Shown here one piece after another: positions 1 to 8,528 of a stretch of 49,173 bases of DNA; position 1 is the stretch's first letter; each line of letters opens with the position of its first letter. The stretch spans positions 1-49,173 of the forward strand of contig CAMZKE010000036.1 of the NCBI GenBank assembly GCA_947311115.1. The letters run 5' to 3'. Below the pieces are notes generated by a model that made no database searches, had not been told where the DNA came from, and saw only the letters and a program-made list of their open reading frames with translations. Made by a program: the position numbers and the translations under genes. Origin of the DNA: an uncultured Bacteroidales bacterium. Its GTDB lineage: Bacteria; Bacteroidota; Bacteroidia; Bacteroidales; JAFGXI01.

Positions 1-68
1 AAAAAATAGCTAACTAAATTTTGATAAATACCATATTGGTGATATTCAGAATTTTACCAATTTAGTTA
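1..68 (-). terminator. Hairpin/terminator-like structure at window edge
   Basis: CTAACTAAATT (10-20) and AATTTAGTTAG (58-68) form a perfect 11-bp inverted repeat. On the minus strand the distal arm is followed by GCTATTTTTT, which suits a rho-independent terminator for the uvrA operon that ends at 297. A smaller TTGGT/ACCAA pair nests inside. The loop is long for a classical terminator, so the role is inferred. Confidence 0.45.
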
Positions 69-81
69 GATGGAATTATTC

Positions 82-177
82 ATGCTTTTTTCTTTTTCTG
101 AGACGAGGCGACAAACCATGTAGCTGTATATGAATACTGCAAATGGTTTGCAACGAAGTATCAGGAAAAGAAAAATG
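82..177. repeat. Long imperfect hairpin, non-coding
   Basis: Three nested stems are visible. The outer one pairs a T-rich arm ending CTGA (87-101) with TCAGGAAAAGAAAAA (161-175), with one mismatch that is a G-T wobble. The middle one is CAAACCAT (112-119) with ATGGTTTG (143-150). The inner one is GCTGTAT (123-129) with ATACTGC (134-140), with one mismatch. No open reading frame lies here. It could be a short mobile or REP-like element, or a structured 3' region of the uvrA operon transcript. The type is unknown. Confidence 0.5.
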
Positions 178-196
178 TATATTGAAAAATATAACC

Positions 197-219
197 ACCC
201 AAATCTGGGTGATTTGGGT
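197..219 (-). terminator. 9-bp perfect hairpin downstream of the dksA-like gene
   Basis: ACCCAAATC (197-205) and GATTTGGGT (211-219) are perfect inverted repeats around a 5-nt loop. Read on the minus strand, the hairpin lies about 80 nt after the stop codon of the DksA-like gene and is followed by GGTTATATTTTTC. It is therefore a candidate first terminator of the uvrA-macro-dksA operon. The T-run is interrupted, so efficiency is uncertain. Confidence 0.4.
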
Positions 220-296
220 TTTGCGATAACAAATTGTTTATAAGCAGGTTACACGTAATATTGTTGGATTTTATGAATAATGCGGGTTAACCACGG

Positions 297-632
297 TTAT
301 TTGCTTGCACAGTTCATACACTTATTACTTTCAGGAATAATTAAAATACGGCCAAGAGGTATTTCTTTTCCACAACTTATACATTTTCCAAAGTTATCGT
401 CGTAAATATGATTTATTATTGATTTTAAAGCAAGCAGTTTTTCTTTCTTTTTTGTGAGAGCTGCAATATTTACGCTTCTATTATTTATGGCATCCATTCG
501 GCTAACTCGCCCAATTGCACAATCAGGAGCAATAGGTTTTGTAAGCTCTTTAAGCTCATCTATTTCTTTTTTAAGATTAGATATTCGTTTTGCTACTTCT
601 GTTTTAAGCTCGCTTTTGTTTAAGTTAACCAT
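297..632 (-). CDS. DksA/TraR-family C4 zinc-finger protein
   Basis: A 111-residue protein whose C-terminus has the DksA/TraR zinc finger, with C84 and C87, then C105 and C108 (CX2C-X17-CX2C). Residues about 10-75 are charged and helical, as expected for the coiled coil that DksA proteins insert into the RNA polymerase secondary channel, with a GRVSRMDA segment near the tip. Family knowledge: such proteins bind RNA polymerase and modulate initiation, often with ppGpp. At 111 residues it is shorter than E. coli DksA (151) and closer to the small Bacteroidota members. It is the last gene of the uvrA-macro operon, 5 nt after the macrodomain gene. Its target promoters cannot be inferred. Confidence 0.85.
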   Translation of the reverse strand: MVNLNKSELKTEVAKRISNLKKEIDELKELTKPIAPDCAIGRVSRMDAINNRSVNIAALTKKKEKLLALKSIINHIYDDNFGKCISCGKEIPLGRILIIPESNKCMNCASK

Positions 633-637
633 AAAAA

Positions 638-1132
638 CTATAATTTTAATAACTTAGAATACAAATTATAATTCTCATCATCAAAAACACAAAAAATAAC
701 TTTTTCTATTCTGCTGTTTTTTAAATAATTGTTAACCGTATTTATTGCTATTTCAGCAGCCTTTTCTTTAGGAAAATTATAAACACCTGTACTAATATTA
801 GGAAATGCTATTGACTCAATATTATTTTTTTCAGCTAATTTTAAACTATTGAAATATGCATTTTGTAATAATTCAACCTCATTATTTTTTCCACCATACC
901 ATACCGGACCTACAGTATGTATTACATATTTTGCTGGTAAATTATATGCTTTTGTAATTTTCGCATTTCCTGTTTCGCAACCGTTAAGTAATCTACATTC
1001 AGCTAATAACTCTTTCCCAGCCGCACGGTGTATTGCTCCATCTACCCCACCACCAAGAAGTGTTTTGTTTGCAGCATTTACTATTACATCAACTTTAAGT
1101 TTTGTAATATCTCCTTTGTGTATTTCAATCAT
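638..1132 (-). CDS. Macrodomain protein (O-acetyl-ADP-ribose deacetylase / ADP-ribosyl hydrolase, YmdB/MacroD type)
   Basis: A 164-residue single macrodomain. The signature [20 protein letters not shown] (14-33) holds the conserved Asn residues and Asp of the ADP-ribose pocket, and [12 protein letters not shown] is the second phosphate-binding loop. Family knowledge: MacroD-type enzymes hydrolyse O-acetyl-ADP-ribose and remove mono-ADP-ribose from acidic residues, and relatives (DarG, TARG1) reverse ADP-ribose on DNA. Its start codon overlaps the uvrA stop by 4 nt, so it is probably translationally coupled to UvrA. The activity class is well supported. The physiological substrate, whether a metabolite, protein or DNA adduct, is not shown by the sequence. 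Confidence 0.9.
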   Translation of the reverse strand: MIEIHKGDITKLKVDVIVNAANKTLLGGGVDGAIHRAAGKELLAECRLLNGCETGNAKITKAYNLPAKYVIHTVGPVWYGGKNNEVELLQNAYFNSLKLAEKNNIESIAFPNISTGVYNFPKEKAAEIAINTVNNYLKNSRIEKVIFCVFDDENYNLYSKLLKL

Positions 1133-3900
1133 AGTTTTTCTTTTAAATACTTACCGGTTAGCGATTCTTTACATTTTACAATTTCTTCCGGTGTACCTTC
1201 AAAAATTAATTTACCACCATTTACTCCTCCATAAGGCCCTAAATCAATAATATGGTCGGCACATTTTATTATATCCAAGTTGTGTTCAATTATTATAACT
1301 GTATTCCCATTTTCAACAAGACGGTTTATCGATTTTAATAGTTTTTTAATATCGTGAAAATGCAAACCGGTTGATGGCTCATCAAAAACAAAAATAATAG
1401 GTCGAGAAGTTTCTTTAGTTAAAAACGATGCTAATTTTATTCGTTGCGATTCGCCACCGGACAATGTTGATGATGATTGCCCAAGTTTAACATAGCCCAA
1501 ACCTACATCTGACAAAAGTTGTATTTTCTGAAGTATTTTTTTCTCAAGAGTACCTTTTGTTTGTGTAAAAAACTCTAAAGCCTCATCAACCGACATATTA
1601 AGTACATCGTAAATGCTTTTTTCGTTATAAAGCACATCAAGAACATCAGGTTTAAAACGTTTTCCTTTACACGATTCGCAAACAAGTGTAATGTCTGCCA
1701 TAAATTGCATTTCAATTTTAATTACACCATCACCTTGACACTCTTCGCATCTACCACCATCAACATTAAACGAAAAATGTGCGGGTTTATATCCGTTTAT
1801 TTTAGCAAACTGCTGATTTGCAAAAAGTTTACGAATATCGTCGTAAGCTTTAATATATGTTACAGGATTTGAACGAGATGAACGACCAATAGGGTTTTGG
1901 TCAACATACTCAATATCGGAAATTAAATTTATATCGTGTGTAATACTTTCGTGAGAGCCTGTTTTTTCGCCATAACCTTGATAAATCTTTTTTAACGCAG
2001 GAAACAAAACTTTTTTTATTAATGTTGATTTCCCTGAGCCACTTACTCCGGTTACAGCTGTAATAATATTTAACGGTATTTTAACATCAATATTTTGTAA
2101 ATTATGTTCGCTAGCTCCTTTTATTTCTATAAAATTATTCCACCTTCGCCTTAACTTAGGAACTTCAATTTCTTTTCTACCATTTAAGTAATCAGATGTT
2201 AAGCTGTTTTCAGATTTTATAAGCTGCTTATACTTACCTTTAAAAATTATTTCGCCACCGTTAATACCGGCACGTGGTCCAATATCTATAATATTATCGG
2301 CATTTTTCATTAAAGCTTCATCGTGTTCAACAACCAAAACGGTATTGCCCAAATCGCGCAATTTTTTCAAAATTTTAATTAAGCGTTCGTTGTCGTGCGA
2401 ATGCAAGCCAATACTTGGCTCATCTAATACATAAAGCGACCCAACTAATGAGCTACCAAGCGATGTAGTTAAATTTATTCGTTGAGTTTCGCCTCCTGAA
2501 AGTGTGCTCGATGTTCGATTAAGTGTTAAATAACTTAACCCTGTTTCTATTAAAAAGCCCAATCGCTCAATCACTTCGGTCAAAATACGTTCAGCAATTT
2601 GCGAGTCGTGTTGGTTTAATTTTATTGTTTTTAAATATGCATAAAGCTCATCAATAGGCATATTTACTAAATCAGTAATTGGCTTTCCGTTTATTTTTAT
2701 AAACTGTGTACTTATTTTAAGTCTGGTACCTTTACATTGAGGGCAAGTTGTTCTGCCCCGATACCTTGCTAACATAACTCTATATTGTATTTTATAAGCT
2801 TCGGCTTCGAGCATTATAAAAAATTTATTTAAACCCTTAAAGTATTTATTGCCGGTCCAAAGTAAATCTTTTTGTTTTTGAGTTAAATCGTAATATTTTT
2901 TATGAATTGGAAAATTGAATTTATCAGCAGAATAAACAAGTTCATCTTTCCATTTACTCATTTTTTCGCCACGCCAACAAACAACGGCATCTTCGTAAAT
3001 AGATAAATTTTTGTTAGGAATAACAAGGTCGGGGTCAATACCAATTGTATGACCAAAACCTTCGCATTTTTCACAAGCTCCAATAGGGTTATTAAAACTA
3101 AAAGTATTTACACTTGGCTGTTCAAATACAACTCCGTCAGCCTCAAACTTATCAGAAAAACTTGATTCTGTAATTTTATTATCAATATCAGCAATTATTA
3201 TACAAGAACCATTGCCTTCGTAAAACGCTGTTTGAACCGAATCGGCTATTCTACTCTCTTCAAAACTATCTTTTGATATTTTTAATCTGTCTATTAATAT
3301 TAAAATAGTATCATCATTCTTATCTAAAACATCAATAAATGCTTCGCTTATAGTTACTATTTCTGTTTTATAAAAAACCCGTGTAAAACCTTGTTGTAAA
3401 AGTAATTTTATTTGTTCCGATATATTTCGTTCTAGCTTTACAGACGATGTAATATAAATTTTAGAATTCTCAGGATGAGTTTTTATGAAATTAACAACAT
3501 CATCAACAGTATCTCGTTTTACTTCTTTACCCGATATTGGCGAATAAGTTTTTCCTATTCGTGCGTATAATAATTTAAGATAATCGTATATTTCAGTTAC
3601 AGTACCTACAGTTGAACGCGAATTTGATGTATTTACTTTCTGTTGAATTGCTATTGATGGCGGTATCCCATCAATAAAATCGACATCAGGCTTTTTTATT
3701 TTACCAAGAAACTGACGAGCATAGGACGATAAACTTTCTACATAACGCCTTTGACCTTCGGCATAAAGTGTATCGAATGCAAGCGATGACTTACCAGAGC
3801 CAGACAAACCTGTAACAACAGTTAATTCGCCTATTGGGACAGATACATCTATATTTTTTAAATTATGAACGCGAGCTCCTTTTATATTAATTTCCGACAT
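1129..3900 (-). CDS. uvrA: Excinuclease ABC subunit A
   Basis: The damage-recognition ATPase of nucleotide excision repair, 923 residues (E. coli UvrA is 940). It has two ABC ATPase halves. The first has Walker [10 protein letters not shown] near residue 32 and signature [11 protein letters not shown]. The second has Walker [10 protein letters not shown] near residue 620 and signature [11 protein letters not shown]. The C-terminal zinc module is intact ([16 protein letters not shown]), and [10 protein letters not shown] is present. The region between the first Walker A and [17 protein letters not shown] keeps the length expected of a UvrB-binding domain. The upstream CxxC pair of the N-terminal zinc module is missing: the segment reads [10 protein letters not shown]. 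It is first in the operon with the macrodomain and DksA-like genes, and a -7 box lies 23 nt upstream. Confidence 0.96.
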   Translation of the reverse strand: MSEINIKGARVHNLKNIDVSVPIGELTVVTGLSGSGKSSLAFDTLYAEGQRRYVESLSSYARQFLGKIKKPDVDFIDGIPPSIAIQQKVNTSNSRSTVGTVTEIYDYLKLLYARIGKTYSPISGKEVKRDTVDDVVNFIKTHPENSKIYITSSVKLERNISEQIKLLLQQGFTRVFYKTEIVTISEAFIDVLDKNDDTILILIDRLKISKDSFEESRIADSVQTAFYEGNGSCIIIADIDNKITESSFSDKFEADGVVFEQPSVNTFSFNNPIGACEKCEGFGHTIGIDPDLVIPNKNLSIYEDAVVCWRGEKMSKWKDELVYSADKFNFPIHKKYYDLTQKQKDLLWTGNKYFKGLNKFFIMLEAEAYKIQYRVMLARYRGRTTCPQCKGTRLKISTQFIKINGKPITDLVNMPIDELYAYLKTIKLNQHDSQIAERILTEVIERLGFLIETGLSYLTLNRTSSTLSGGETQRINLTTSLGSSLVGSLYVLDEPSIGLHSHDNERLIKILKKLRDLGNTVLVVEHDEALMKNADNIIDIGPRAGINGGEIIFKGKYKQLIKSENSLTSDYLNGRKEIEVPKLRRRWNNFIEIKGASEHNLQNIDVKIPLNIITAVTGVSGSGKSTLIKKVLFPALKKIYQGYGEKTGSHESITHDINLISDIEYVDQNPIGRSSRSNPVTYIKAYDDIRKLFANQQFAKINGYKPAHFSFNVDGGRCEECQGDGVIKIEMQFMADITLVCESCKGKRFKPDVLDVLYNEKSIYDVLNMSVDEALEFFTQTKGTLEKKILQKIQLLSDVGLGYVKLGQSSSTLSGGESQRIKLASFLTKETSRPIIFVFDEPSTGLHFHDIKKLLKSINRLVENGNTVIIIEHNLDIIKCADHIIDLGPYGGVNGGKLIFEGTPEEIVKCKESLTGKYLKEKL

Positions 3901-3923
3901 TATTTTTTTGCTTAAAATGTTTG

Positions 3924-3931
3924 CAAAGTTA
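3924..3931 (-). promoter_or_regulatory. uvrA promoter -7 box TAACTTTG
   Basis: A match to the Bacteroidota -7 consensus TAnnTTTG, 23 nt before the uvrA ATG, giving a short leader. No strong -33 TTTG is evident. Confidence 0.6.
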
Positions 3932-4085
3932 TAAAGATGAAAACAAAAAACTTACTTTTTAAATAATTATTAAAAATAATATGCAACCATTGAAACATAT
4001 TCTATGTCTAAGCCGTACAATAAAAGAATTAATTTTTCGTTGGTAATGTATAGTTAACAAATTTTAAGTTTTAATTAATAATTAT

Positions 4086-4093
4086 TACATTTG
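4086..4093 (+). promoter_or_regulatory. sigma factor gene promoter -7 box TACATTTG
   Basis: A TAnnTTTG match 65 nt before the sigma factor ATG. It lies in the divergent region shared with uvrA. Confidence 0.55.
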
Positions 4094-4158
4094 CCGACAC
4101 AATAAAACGGAGGATTGCATATAGAACAGAACTACTTTTAAATCAATACACTACAAAT

Positions 4159-4752
4159 ATGAGTTATACTGATTATTCAGACCAGGAATTAATTTCCGGT
4201 TTTATTGATGGTGAAAGTAGGCATTTTGAAGTTTTAATGAATCGATACAAAGATCGTGTTTACACATATATCTATCTCACAGTTAAAGATAAGGCAATTG
4301 CCGAAGATATTTTCCAAGATACTTTTATTAAAGTAATTCACTCGTTAAAAAAGGGAACTTATTCGCACGATAATAAATTTGTTTCATGGGTTATGCGAAT
4401 TGCACATAATTTGGCTATTGACTATTTCCGTAAAAAGAAACAGTTGCAAACCGTACCAAATAAACACGATGAAGGTCTCGATATTTTTAACAATCAACGA
4501 TTTTCTGAATCTACTATTGAAGATAAAATTGTAAAAGACCAAATTACTGATACCGTTAGGCTTTTAATAGAGGAATTACCTGACGACCAAAAAGAAGTAA
4601 TAATTCTTCGTCATTATGTTGATATGAGCTTTAAAGAAATTGCAGAAAAAACAGGTGTCAGTATAAATACTGCACTTGGCAGAATGAGATATGCAGTTTT
4701 AAACTTACGAAAACTTATTGAAGAAAAGAACCTTATACTAACATCGAAATAA
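4159..4752 (+). CDS. Sigma-70 family (ECF-type) RNA polymerase sigma factor
   Basis: 197 residues. Region 2 spans about residues 10-95 and contains VYTYIYLTVKDKAIAEDIFQ and the WVMRIAHNLAIDYFRK segment used for core binding and -10 recognition. Region 4 spans about 125-190, with ELPDDQKEVIILRHYVDMS, then FKEIAEKTGVSINTALGRMRYA as the helix-turn-helix for -35 recognition. There is no sigma 1.1 or region 3, as in ECF factors. No anti-sigma gene is adjacent, and it is monocistronic with its own promoter and a strong terminator. That fits the stand-alone ECF-like sigma factors common in Bacteroidota rather than the SusC/FecIR type. Its regulon cannot be deduced. Confidence 0.9.
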   Translation: MSYTDYSDQELISGFIDGESRHFEVLMNRYKDRVYTYIYLTVKDKAIAEDIFQDTFIKVIHSLKKGTYSHDNKFVSWVMRIAHNLAIDYFRKKKQLQTVPNKHDEGLDIFNNQRFSESTIEDKIVKDQITDTVRLLIEELPDDQKEVIILRHYVDMSFKEIAEKTGVSINTALGRMRYAVLNLRKLIEEKNLILTSK

Positions 4753-4760
4753 CATTCAAG

Positions 4761-4790
4761 AAAAGGTCGATTGTAATAATCGACCTTTTT
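4761..4790 (+). terminator. Rho-independent terminator after the sigma factor gene
   Basis: Perfect stem AAAAGGTCGATT / AATCGACCTTTT around the loop GTAAT, running into a T-tract. It ends the sigma factor transcript. Confidence 0.85.
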
Positions 4791-4895
4791 TACTAGCAAA
4801 TATGTTTAATAAAATATTATAATTATTTAAAAAATATTTATTCCGATAAAAATAAACCTTTATCTTTATGCCAAAATTTGATAAATATTTGATAG

Positions 4896-6449
4896 ATGAA
4901 AGATATTAATATTCAAGAAGTTCTAAAAACATTAGGTATTGAAGAACTAAACAAAGGTGTTTCTACAGGAGCCGAATGGTTTGAAACACAAGGAGCTGTT
5001 ACAGAGTCGTATTCTCCTATTGACGGAAAGCTTATTGCTAAAGTGCAAAATGCTACAATGGATGACTACGAAATGGTAATGCAAAAAGCACAATCAGCTT
5101 TTAAAGTATGGAAACAAGTTCCTGCACCGGAAAGAGGCGAAATTGTTCGTAAAATTGGTTTAGCATTGCGTGAATATAAGCACGAATTGGGTGCTTTAGT
5201 AACCCTTGAAATGGGTAAAATTTATCAAGAAGGTCTTGGCGAAGTTCAAGAAATGATTGATATTTGTGATTTCGCTGTAGGACAATCACGTTTAATTAAT
5301 GGTGTTAACTTACAGTCAGAACGACCACAACACAGATTATCAGAGCAGTATCACCCATTAGGAATTTGTGGTATAGTTACTTCTTATAACTTCCCTGTTG
5401 CCGTTTGGGCATGGAATACAGCTTTAGCTGCTATTGCCGGCGATGTTGTAGTTTGGAAACCATCATCAAAAACTCCAATTACAGCTATTGCAACTCAAAA
5501 AATTATTAACAACGTACTTAAAGAAAATAACATTCCTGAAGGCGTATTCAACCTAGTTGTTGCAAAATCATCAGTAATGGGCGATAACTTCTTAGCTGAT
5601 AACAGAATTCCATTAATGTCTGTAACAGGTTCTACTGCTGTTGGAAAACGTGTTGGTGGAATTGTAGGCAAACGTTTAGGTAAAACTATTCTTGAATTAG
5701 GTGGAAATAATGCAGTAATTATTACACCAAGTGCCGATATTCAAATGGCAGTTATGTCAACAGTATTTGGAACCGTTGGCACAGCCGGTCAGCGTTGTAC
5801 AAGTACACGTAGAGTAATTATTCACGAAAGTATTTTTGATGAGGTAAAAGATAAATTTGTTAATGCATACAAAGGCATTCAAACAAAAATAGGTAACCCT
5901 CTTAACGAAGACTATTTAGTTGGTCCATTAATCGACGAACATTCAGTAACACTTTTCAAAAATGCTTGCGAAAAAGTTGTTGAAGAAGGTGGCGAATTAG
6001 TTTTTGGAGGTGATATTCTTGAAGGAGAAGGTTACGAATCAGGTAATTATGTTGTTCCTGCAATTGCAACAGCAGAAAACCATTACCAAATTGTACAAGA
6101 AGAAACTTTTGCCCCAATAGTTTATTTAATTAAATATACCGGCGACATTAACAATGCTATTGCAATAAATAACAATGTGCCTCAAGGTTTATCATCAGCT
6201 TGCTTTACATTAAATGTTCGCGAAGCAGAAACTTTCCTTTCAGGTGTTGGTTCTGATTGTGGTATTGCTAATGTAAACTTAGGTACTTCAGGTGCTGAAA
6301 TTGGTGGTGCTTTTGGTGGCGAAAAAGATACAGGAGGAGGACGTGAGTCTGGTTCTGATGCATGGAAAATATATATGCGTCGTCAAACTAATACTATTAA
6401 CTATGGCGATGATTTACCATTAGCCCAAGGTATTACTTTTGACATTTAA
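4896..6449 (+). CDS. Aldehyde dehydrogenase, ALDH7 (antiquitin / alpha-aminoadipic semialdehyde dehydrogenase-like)
   Basis: 517 residues, full length for NAD(P)-dependent aldehyde dehydrogenases. The general-base Glu is in LELGGNN near residue 267, and the catalytic Cys is in GTAGQRCTSTRR near residue 300. The cofactor-binding SYNFPVAVWAWNTALAAIAG and WKPSSKTP are visible, and the C-terminal GGAFGGEKDTGGGRESGSDAW is characteristic of ALDH7. Family knowledge: ALDH7 enzymes oxidise L-2-aminoadipate 6-semialdehyde (in equilibrium with piperideine-6-carboxylate) in lysine breakdown and can act on other aldehydes. No other lysine-degradation gene is nearby, so the substrate is inferred. A near-consensus TATCTTTA lies 28 nt upstream, and a terminator follows. 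Confidence 0.88.
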   Translation: MKDINIQEVLKTLGIEELNKGVSTGAEWFETQGAVTESYSPIDGKLIAKVQNATMDDYEMVMQKAQSAFKVWKQVPAPERGEIVRKIGLALREYKHELGALVTLEMGKIYQEGLGEVQEMIDICDFAVGQSRLINGVNLQSERPQHRLSEQYHPLGICGIVTSYNFPVAVWAWNTALAAIAGDVVVWKPSSKTPITAIATQKIINNVLKENNIPEGVFNLVVAKSSVMGDNFLADNRIPLMSVTGSTAVGKRVGGIVGKRLGKTILELGGNNAVIITPSADIQMAVMSTVFGTVGTAGQRCTSTRRVIIHESIFDEVKDKFVNAYKGIQTKIGNPLNEDYLVGPLIDEHSVTLFKNACEKVVEEGGELVFGGDILEGEGYESGNYVVPAIATAENHYQIVQEETFAPIVYLIKYTGDINNAIAINNNVPQGLSSACFTLNVREAETFLSGVGSDCGIANVNLGTSGAEIGGAFGGEKDTGGGRESGSDAWKIYMRRQTNTINYGDDLPLAQGITFDI

Positions 6450-6468
6450 CGAATAATATAGATACATT

Positions 6469-6497
6469 AAAAGCTGCTTTTATAGGCAGCTTTTTTT
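6469..6497 (+). terminator. Rho-independent terminator after the ALDH gene
   Basis: AAAGCTGC / GCAGCTTT stem with an 8-nt loop followed by TTTTTTT. Confidence 0.85.
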
Positions 6498-6524
6498 ATT
6501 TAAGTCCTTTTCTTAAATTTAATT

Positions 6525-6532
6525 TACCTTTG
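6525..6532 (+). promoter_or_regulatory. -7 box TACCTTTG of the thioesterase operon
   Basis: A consensus TAnnTTTG 16 nt before the thioesterase ATG. It implies a 5' leader of only about a dozen nucleotides. Confidence 0.65.
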
Positions 6533-6548
6533 CAAAATAAATAAACAA

Positions 6549-6965
6549 ATGAAAAAATTAATTAACGAAACAAAAATACGAGTACGGTTTAGCGAAGTAG
6601 ATTCGGTTGGATTTGTTTGGCACGGTCATTACGTAAAATATATTGAAGATGGTCGTGAAGCTTGGGGAAAACAGTTTGGTTTTTCGTATATGGATATGTA
6701 TCACAATAAATTTATTGCACCAATTGTTAAAGTAGATATTGATTATAAATCGCCTTTAAAAACAGAAGATGAAGCAATAATTACCACAGAATATATTTAT
6801 ACAAAAGCTGCAAAACTTACATTTAATTTTACAATAACAAATGCAAGAACAGGAAAAATAGTAATAAAGGCAAAAACAATTCAAATTTTTATGGATTTAA
6901 AAGAAAATTTAATGCTTTCAAACCCCGAATTTATTGATAAATGGCAACAAAAATATTTATTTTAG
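6549..6965 (+). CDS. Acyl-CoA thioesterase, 4HBT/hotdog fold (YbgC/FadM-like)
   Basis: A 138-residue single hotdog domain. FSEVDSVGFVWHGHYVKYIED (about 16-36) matches the 4-hydroxybenzoyl-CoA thioesterase signature: the catalytic Asp, then GFVWHGHY lining the acyl pocket on the long helix. Family knowledge: these enzymes hydrolyse acyl-CoA or acyl-ACP thioesters. The substrate is unknown. It is the first gene of a tight three-gene unit (3 nt to the deacetylase gene) with a polysaccharide deacetylase and LolA, a grouping that recurs in Bacteroidota aryl-polyene/flexirubin-type clusters, although no ketosynthase is present here. Confidence 0.87.
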   Translation: MKKLINETKIRVRFSEVDSVGFVWHGHYVKYIEDGREAWGKQFGFSYMDMYHNKFIAPIVKVDIDYKSPLKTEDEAIITTEYIYTKAAKLTFNFTITNARTGKIVIKAKTIQIFMDLKENLMLSNPEFIDKWQQKYLF

Positions 6966-6968
6966 TTA

Positions 6969-7787
6969 ATGAGATTTAATTATAAAAATATAACATACAA
7001 ATTTCTATTAATTGTTAGTTTTCTAATAATTATTGGAATAAATAAAGGATTTAATTACCTATTAATTAATGGATTTAGCAATCCAATTTATGGCACCATT
7101 ACATCTTTATTAATAATATCCACAATAGTTTACCTGACAACATTATTTTTTGGCTCATATCTTATTCAACTAAACTTTCATATAAAATCGTTAAATAAAG
7201 CTGATAGAACAATTAACAAAATTGCAATTACTTTTGATGATGGACCAACTCCACAAATAACAGAAAACCTGTTAAATGTTTTAGAAAAGCACAATGTTAA
7301 AGCCACTTTTTTTATGATTGGCAAAAACATAGAAAATAATAAAAATATTGTAAAAAAAGTTGATGCACAAGGGCATATTATAGGAAACCACAGTTATTAT
7401 CATGCAAATATGTTTGATATGCAATCCTCTAAAAAAATGTTAGCCGAAATTACAAAAACAAACAAGCTTATAAAATCAATAATTAATAAAGAACCAACAA
7501 TATTTCGACCTCCTTTTGGCATTACTAACCCTATGTTAGCAAAAGCAGTAAGAAAAAGCAAAATGCACTCAATAGGCTGGAGTTTGCGTTCATTAGATAC
7601 AATTAAAACAAAAAATCAAACCCTAAAGAAAATAAAATCAAAAGTCAAAAATGGCGATATAATTTTACTTCACGATAACAATAATAATATTATTGAAATT
7701 ACTGAAGAGTTTATAAATTACACAAAAAATATTGGCATTGAAATTGTTAGTTTAGAACATCTTTTAAAAATTAAAGCATATAAATAA
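6969..7787 (+). CDS. Membrane-anchored polysaccharide deacetylase (NodB domain, CE4)
   Basis: 272 residues. Two hydrophobic segments lie in about residues 10-70, followed by a NodB homology domain. Its motifs are TFDDG (D90, D91; base and metal ligand), HSYYH (H141, H145; metal ligands), RPPFG near 180 and DIILLHD near 230. Family knowledge: CE4 enzymes are metal-dependent de-N- or de-O-acetylases of glycans, peptidoglycan or related acyl substrates, acting outside the cytoplasmic membrane. Its stop codon overlaps the lolA start (ATAAATAATG, sharing one base). The substrate is not evident, and the operon partners suggest envelope or lipid work rather than chitin or xylan use. Confidence 0.88.
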   Translation: MRFNYKNITYKFLLIVSFLIIIGINKGFNYLLINGFSNPIYGTITSLLIISTIVYLTTLFFGSYLIQLNFHIKSLNKADRTINKIAITFDDGPTPQITENLLNVLEKHNVKATFFMIGKNIENNKNIVKKVDAQGHIIGNHSYYHANMFDMQSSKKMLAEITKTNKLIKSIINKEPTIFRPPFGITNPMLAKAVRKSKMHSIGWSLRSLDTIKTKNQTLKKIKSKVKNGDIILLHDNNNNIIEITEEFINYTKNIGIEIVSLEHLLKIKAYK

Positions 7788-8425
7788 TGAATTTTTTAAA
7801 AATAATAATTTTAGTTGTTTCATTTGGAGTTACAACATTAATAGCTCAAGATAAATCGTTTAAAGAAATTACAAACATCGAGCAAGTAAAAACAAAAATT
7901 GCAGAATATTCAAGCAAAACAAATTCGATAAAAAGCGATTTTGTACAAGAAAAACATTTAGAAATTTTAGAAACACCATTAATTAGTAAAGGCAAGTTTT
8001 ATTATAAAAAGCAAAACAATATTCGTTGGGAATACACAGAACCACTTAAATATATTATTGTAATACACAATGGTAAATTTACAATAAAAGACGAAACAAA
8101 AGTTAGTGAATACGATATTGAATCTAACAAAATGTTTAAAGAAATAAATAATATGATTATAACATCAATGAAAGGCGAAATAATTAACAATAAAGATTTT
8201 AACGCAAGCTTTTATGAAAACAACACTTATTATTTAGCAAAGCTAAAACCAAATAAAAAAGAAATTGCAGACTTTATCAGCACAATAAAAATATTTTTCG
8301 ATAAAAAGGATTTTTCCGTCTCGAAAGTAATTATGGTTGAAAGCGAACAAGATTACACACAAATAATTTTTAAAAATAAGAGTATAAATATTATTTTAAA
8401 CGAAAGTATTTTTAATATAAAATAA
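7787..8425 (+). CDS. Outer-membrane lipoprotein carrier LolA-like protein
   Basis: 212 residues with a signal peptide (MNFLKIIILVVSFGVTTLIA), so periplasmic. The LolA/LolB-like half-barrel features are present: an early SDFVQEKHLEIL strand, then SKGKFYYKKQNNIRWEYTEP, the typical W-x-Y-x-x-P segment. Family knowledge: LolA shuttles lipoproteins from the LolCDE transporter to the outer membrane. Some LolA-like proteins in pigment-lipid clusters are thought to carry other lipids. It is the third gene of the thioesterase-deacetylase unit, so it may be a dedicated paralogue rather than the housekeeping LolA. Confidence 0.8.
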   Translation: MNFLKIIILVVSFGVTTLIAQDKSFKEITNIEQVKTKIAEYSSKTNSIKSDFVQEKHLEILETPLISKGKFYYKKQNNIRWEYTEPLKYIIVIHNGKFTIKDETKVSEYDIESNKMFKEINNMIITSMKGEIINNKDFNASFYENNTYYLAKLKPNKKEIADFISTIKIFFDKKDFSVSKVIMVESEQDYTQIIFKNKSINIILNESIFNIK

Positions 8426-8470
8426 TGCTCAATAACAATAAAAAATTACAATATATTAAATCAAAAAAAT

Positions 8471-8478
8471 TACTTTTG
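8471..8478 (+). promoter_or_regulatory. -7 box TACTTTTG of the M16 protease gene
   Basis: A TAnnTTTG match 50 nt upstream of the M16 peptidase ATG. Confidence 0.55.
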
Positions 8479-8528
8479 TAACAAATCATAAATAAACACG
8501 TCATAAGACAAAATTAAAATTTTATTAA

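Noticed and set aside
849-1250. A 133-residue plus-strand frame across the uvrA/macrodomain junction
   Set aside because: It is antisense to two recognised genes and shows no domain. Shadow frame.
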